Shown: positions 5,226 through 8,216 of the stretch, in pieces
How the letters are laid out: each line of letters opens with the position of its first letter
Position numbering within the stretch: the first letter of the stretch is position 1
Origin: UBA5500 sp023622465
GTDB lineage: Bacteria > Bacillota > UBA994 > UBA5500
Direction of reading: 5' to 3'
DNA length: 8,216 nucleotides
NCBI GenBank assembly: GCA_023622465.1
Contig: JAMNZE010000138.1
Coordinates: 1 to 8,216, forward strand
Notes under the pieces: generated by a model
Told to the model about the DNA's origin: nothing
What the model saw: only the letters and a program-made list of their open reading frames with translations
The model's database searches: none
Program-made: the position numbers and the translations under genes

Positions 5226-7439
5226 ATGCAGCAGGATGACCAGGGCTTGGCTGTCTATAAAGGTTTTACTCTGGATAAATTTCAACGACAAGCCCTTGCC
5301 CATATAGAAGCAGGGAGATCTGTTATAGTTAGCGCCCCCACCGGGGTAGGCAAAACTCTCATTGCCGACTATCTAATTGAAAAGGCGGTGGCCGAGGGTA
5401 AACGTATTATCTATACAGCTCCCATTAAAGCTTTAAGCAACCAAAAATACCGTCAATTTAAAGCCAGCCTGGGCGCTGAACGAGTTGGTATCATAACCGG
5501 CGACGTGGTGATAAACAGCGATGCCCCCGTTGTGATGATGACCACAGAGATTTACCGCAATATGGCTCTAACCGATCCGGAACGGGCAGCCGCCATCCAT
5601 TACCTAATTTTTGATGAAATTCATTTCATCGACTCGGATAGGGGGGTAGCTTGGGAAGAGAGCATTATTTTTGCTCCCCAGCATGTGAAGTTCTTAGGGC
5701 TCAGTGCCACCATTGGGAACTTGGAACAGTTCACTGGGTGGCTATCAGAAGTCCGGCAGGAACCGGTGGCCTTGGTGGTGGAGACGCGCCGCACCGTGCC
5801 CCTGATTTACCGCTATTACAACGGAGCTACGGGCATAGTTTCGTTTCCGGTAATGCAGAAGGCTATACGTCAAGGTAAACTAAGCCCTACTACCCATATA
5901 CAATTGGTGAACGCTTTGCGCCATCACTATTTACCTGCCCTATGTTTTCTATTTAGCAGGCGCCAGTGTGTGGAAAAAGCAAAGGAATTGTTGCGGGAAC
6001 CTACCTTTTTGAGCCGGGAAGAAGCAGAACAGGTTAAGACCACGTTGGCCCAATATAATGAAAAACACGATCTACAAGGGCATGCCACCTTTGCTCTCTT
6101 GGCTCGTATGCTCACGAAGGGAATCGCCTTTCATCATGCGGGCCTATTACCGATGCTCAAAGAGTTGGTAGAAGAGTTGTTTGAGCGGGGCTTAGTTAAA
6201 GTGCTCTATTGCACCGAAACCTTCGCCGTGGGGGTCAATTATCCGGTCAAGAGTGTTTGTTTTCTGGAGCAAGAAAAATATGACGGCCATAGCCTGCGGC
6301 CCCTATTGACGCAGGAGCATATGCAGATGTCGGGGCGGGCCGGTCGTCGCGGTATCGATCGGCGGGGTTATGTCTTTATCCTTGTCGCAGACCCGATGGT
6401 GCCCGCTATAGTTGACTATTCTCGCCAACCCGTGGAGCCTATTGGCAGCCAATATCGCCTAAGCTGCAATTCCATATTGAACCTAATGCGGCGGGGCCTT
6501 GAGGACCAGGTGGAAGTGGCTTATCGCTCCAGCTTTGCCGCTTATCTTAGCCGCCTGGAGCGATATGAGTTGCAGCAAAAGTTGGATAAGCTGCAGCAGC
6601 TAAGGCATAAACTGGAAGCCAATGTTTGTGATGCCAACGACCAGGATTGCTGCCCTATCCGTTATCGGCGCTTACGTTCCAAATTGAGGGGGATGGAGCG
6701 GGAGTGGCGTCGTTTCCGTCGCCGCTATCTAAAGCGAAAAATAGAAGAGTTACGGGCGCAAATGGCAACAATCAAGCCCAAGGAATGTTCGGCTGAAGAG
6801 ATCAGCAAATGCCGTTGGGCTCAGCGGCGGTTACGGCGGCTCCTGGAGGAAGAACAAGCACTGAAAAAACGCTTGTCCACTATACCGACGCCGGAAGATT
6901 GGCTAATGCACTATAACCAGATTAAGCAACGGCTAGGTCATTTAGGATACATCGACGGCGACGAAATCCTGGTGCGGGGTGAACTGGCTAGCGAGATCAA
7001 CTTCCAGGAAATATTGATCACCGAGTTTGTTTTTGCCGGTTTACTGGATGAGCTGACGGTGGCTGAAATATGTGCGGTGCTAATCGGTGTGGACTATTAT
7101 GCCCGCTATAGTGACTTTGTTAGTCGCATGTCGATACCAGCTATACGTAAGTACGTCACTATTGCCGATGAGCTTAAGAGCGATCCCATATTGGGAAAAA
7201 GCATCGTCTATTCACCTCAGCTGGCGCCCCTCGGTTATGCCTGGGCCAGTGGGGAGGATTTTAACAATTTGATGGAGCTGACCACCATTGAAGAGGGGGA
7301 TGTGGTCAGTCAGTTGCGACGGACCGTCGACGTTTTGCGCCAATTGCGCAAGGCCCTAGGCAACCAGCCCTTTTGGGGAGAAAAATTGTCCCAGTGTTTG
7401 GAGACGATGGAGCGGGATATTGTCAAGGTGGAGTTATAA
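5226..7439 (+). CDS. Ski2/Mtr4-like DExH-box helicase with DSHCT domain
   Basis: This is a superfamily 2 ATP-dependent helicase of the Ski2-like group (COG4581 type; eukaryotic Mtr4/Ski2 and actinobacterial HelY are relatives), presumably acting on RNA or structured nucleic acid in the cytoplasm. In 737 residues it shows motif I APTGVGKT (37-44), Ia TAPIKALSNQK (64-74), II DEIH (130-133), III SAT (160-162), V TETFAVGVN (330-338) and VI QMSGRAGRRG (367-376). A C-terminal DSHCT-like helical domain spans about 580-735. Between core and C-terminus, residues about 440-550 form a highly basic, coiled-coil-like insertion. It has cysteines C468, C475, C476, C521 and C529 flanking the two helical arms. 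The start ATG 5226 has AGAGGAG at 5212-5218. The gene lies 43 bases after prsW and 72 before the response regulator gene, with no clear terminator, so an operon is plausible. The bacterial role of this family is poorly defined. Confidence 0.93.
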   Translation: MQQDDQGLAVYKGFTLDKFQRQALAHIEAGRSVIVSAPTGVGKTLIADYLIEKAVAEGKRIIYTAPIKALSNQKYRQFKASLGAERVGIITGDVVINSDAPVVMMTTEIYRNMALTDPERAAAIHYLIFDEIHFIDSDRGVAWEESIIFAPQHVKFLGLSATIGNLEQFTGWLSEVRQEPVALVVETRRTVPLIYRYYNGATGIVSFPVMQKAIRQGKLSPTTHIQLVNALRHHYLPALCFLFSRRQCVEKAKELLREPTFLSREEAEQVKTTLAQYNEKHDLQGHATFALLARMLTKGIAFHHAGLLPMLKELVEELFERGLVKVLYCTETFAVGVNYPVKSVCFLEQEKYDGHSLRPLLTQEHMQMSGRAGRRGIDRRGYVFILVADPMVPAIVDYSRQPVEPIGSQYRLSCNSILNLMRRGLEDQVEVAYRSSFAAYLSRLERYELQQKLDKLQQLRHKLEANVCDANDQDCCPIRYRRLRSKLRGMEREWRRFRRRYLKRKIEELRAQMATIKPKECSAEEISKCRWAQRRLRRLLEEEQALKKRLSTIPTPEDWLMHYNQIKQRLGHLGYIDGDEILVRGELASEINFQEILITEFVFAGLLDELTVAEICAVLIGVDYYARYSDFVSRMSIPAIRKYVTIADELKSDPILGKSIVYSPQLAPLGYAWASGEDFNNLMELTTIEEGDVVSQLRRTVDVLRQLRKALGNQPFWGEKLSQCLETMERDIVKVEL

Positions 7440-7511
7440 GGGCAGGTCGCCTGTGGGCTAAGGCAGCATAGTAGGTTTTAGTAAAGTTTCTTGGGGTTAG
7501 GAGATAGAAGG

Positions 7512-8216
7512 GTGAAGACTCAACAAAAGTGTATCATGGTGGTAGACGATAACCGCCTTGCTACCGCAATGTTGGGCGACATTTTAGAGCAGGCCGGTTA
7601 TCGGGTGCTTAAGGCCGAATCGGGTCTGGAAGCTTTGCGGCTAGTGCAACAAGGACCGATCCATTTGGTATTGTTAGATATCCTGCTGCCCGATATGGAT
7701 GGTTATGAGGTTCTACGTCAACTCCGCAACGATACTCGCACCTACAACACTCCTATAATTTTAATTAGCTCCCAACAAGGCACAGCGGAAAAGGTGAAGG
7801 GCTTTGAACTGGGTGCCGATGACTATATCACTAAACCTTTTGTGCCGGCGGAGCTGTTGGCACGAGTGATGGCCCATTTGCGACGCACTAGCGTGACTCA
7901 AGCTTCCAATCCCCTGACGGGATTGCCGGGAAATGTGACCATCGAGGAGCAACTAAGCCAGAAAACTGCCAGTGGCGATCCTTTTGCCGTGCTCTATGTG
8001 GACCTGGACAATTTTAAAGCCTATAATGACGCCTACGGCTTTTTACAGGGCGATGAGATGATTCGGATGTTGGCCACCGTCCTGCAGCAAGTAGTGAAAA
8101 AATATGGGAATCGGGACGACCTGGTCGGCCATATCGGCGGTGATGATTATGTGGTTATCACTACCCCGGACAATGTGGATACAATCTGTCAGCAGACTAT
8201 TTTCCAGTTTGAATCT
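7512..8216 (+). CDS. Response regulator with receiver and GGDEF-like domains (3' end cut off by window)
   Basis: The first 235 codons are visible and the frame is open to the window end. An N-terminal receiver domain (about 1-125) has the acidic pair D12/D13, phosphoacceptor D56 in LLDILLPDMDG, and K108 in TKPF, so it should be phosphorylatable. A GGDEF-type domain follows at about 132, with NPLTGLPG, FAVLYVDLDNFKAYNDAYG (158-176), GD (180-181) and a signature GGDDY (209-213) in place of GG(D/E)EF. The usual RxxD inhibitory site upstream is not preserved (NRDD at the aligned position). Diguanylate cyclase activity making c-di-GMP is therefore possible but uncertain; the domain may instead be a binding or protein-interaction module. 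The start is GTG 7512 with TTAGGAG (7497-7503) eight bases upstream. It probably lies in one transcript with the helicase gene. Any further C-terminal domain lies outside the window. Confidence 0.9.
   Translation, partial: MKTQQKCIMVVDDNRLATAMLGDILEQAGYRVLKAESGLEALRLVQQGPIHLVLLDILLPDMDGYEVLRQLRNDTRTYNTPIILISSQQGTAEKVKGFELGADDYITKPFVPAELLARVMAHLRRTSVTQASNPLTGLPGNVTIEEQLSQKTASGDPFAVLYVDLDNFKAYNDAYGFLQGDEMIRMLATVLQQVVKKYGNRDDLVGHIGGDDYVVITTPDNVDTICQQTIFQFES

Noticed and set aside
7440..7511. Possible terminator between the helicase and response regulator genes
   Set aside because: Only a four-base GCCT/AGGC stem without a following T tract is visible, which is not enough to call a terminator.

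Overview
The window comes from a Bacillota (Firmicutes) genome, most likely a member of the Clostridia. The grounds are strong AGGAGG-type ribosome binding sites, frequent GTG starts, a T-box leader on an aminoacyl-tRNA synthetase gene, and a PrsW-type membrane protease. No species assignment is possible from the sequence alone. Nothing in the window looks mobile: there is no transposase, integrase, CRISPR array, rRNA or tRNA gene.

Layout. Positions 1-161 hold no gene I can support. A perfect hairpin (162-193) lies just downstream of asnS, which runs leftward (211-1602) and encodes asparaginyl-tRNA synthetase. Upstream of asnS, also on the minus strand, is a complete T-box leader with an AAC (Asn) specifier, a T-box motif and a terminator, driven by a near-consensus sigma-A promoter (1890-1918). 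Diverging from it on the plus strand are: a soluble PAS-containing sensor histidine kinase (2040-3968); a small unrecognised 92-residue protein (4127-4405) closed by a strong hairpin; a PrsW-family intramembrane protease (4499-5182); a large Ski2/Mtr4-like DExH helicase with a DSHCT C-terminus (5226-7439); and the first 235 codons of a receiver-GGDEF response regulator that runs off the right edge (7512-8216).

How the genes may work together. asnS is a self-contained unit controlled by tRNA-Asn charging. On the plus strand, prsW, the helicase gene and the response regulator gene are separated by only 43 and 72 bases with no clear terminator, so they may share a transcript. The kinase has no adjacent response regulator gene. 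The receiver-GGDEF protein four genes downstream is a possible partner but this is not shown. Two start sites were chosen by ribosome binding site placement rather than longest frame: kinase at 2040 and prsW at 4499.

The window is mostly ordinary housekeeping and signalling. The points most worth a second look are the unusual N-terminal half of the kinase (pseudo-receiver plus an unassigned region with cysteine pairs), a five-cysteine cluster bracketing a charged helical hairpin in the helicase, and the divergent GGDDY signature in the response regulator.
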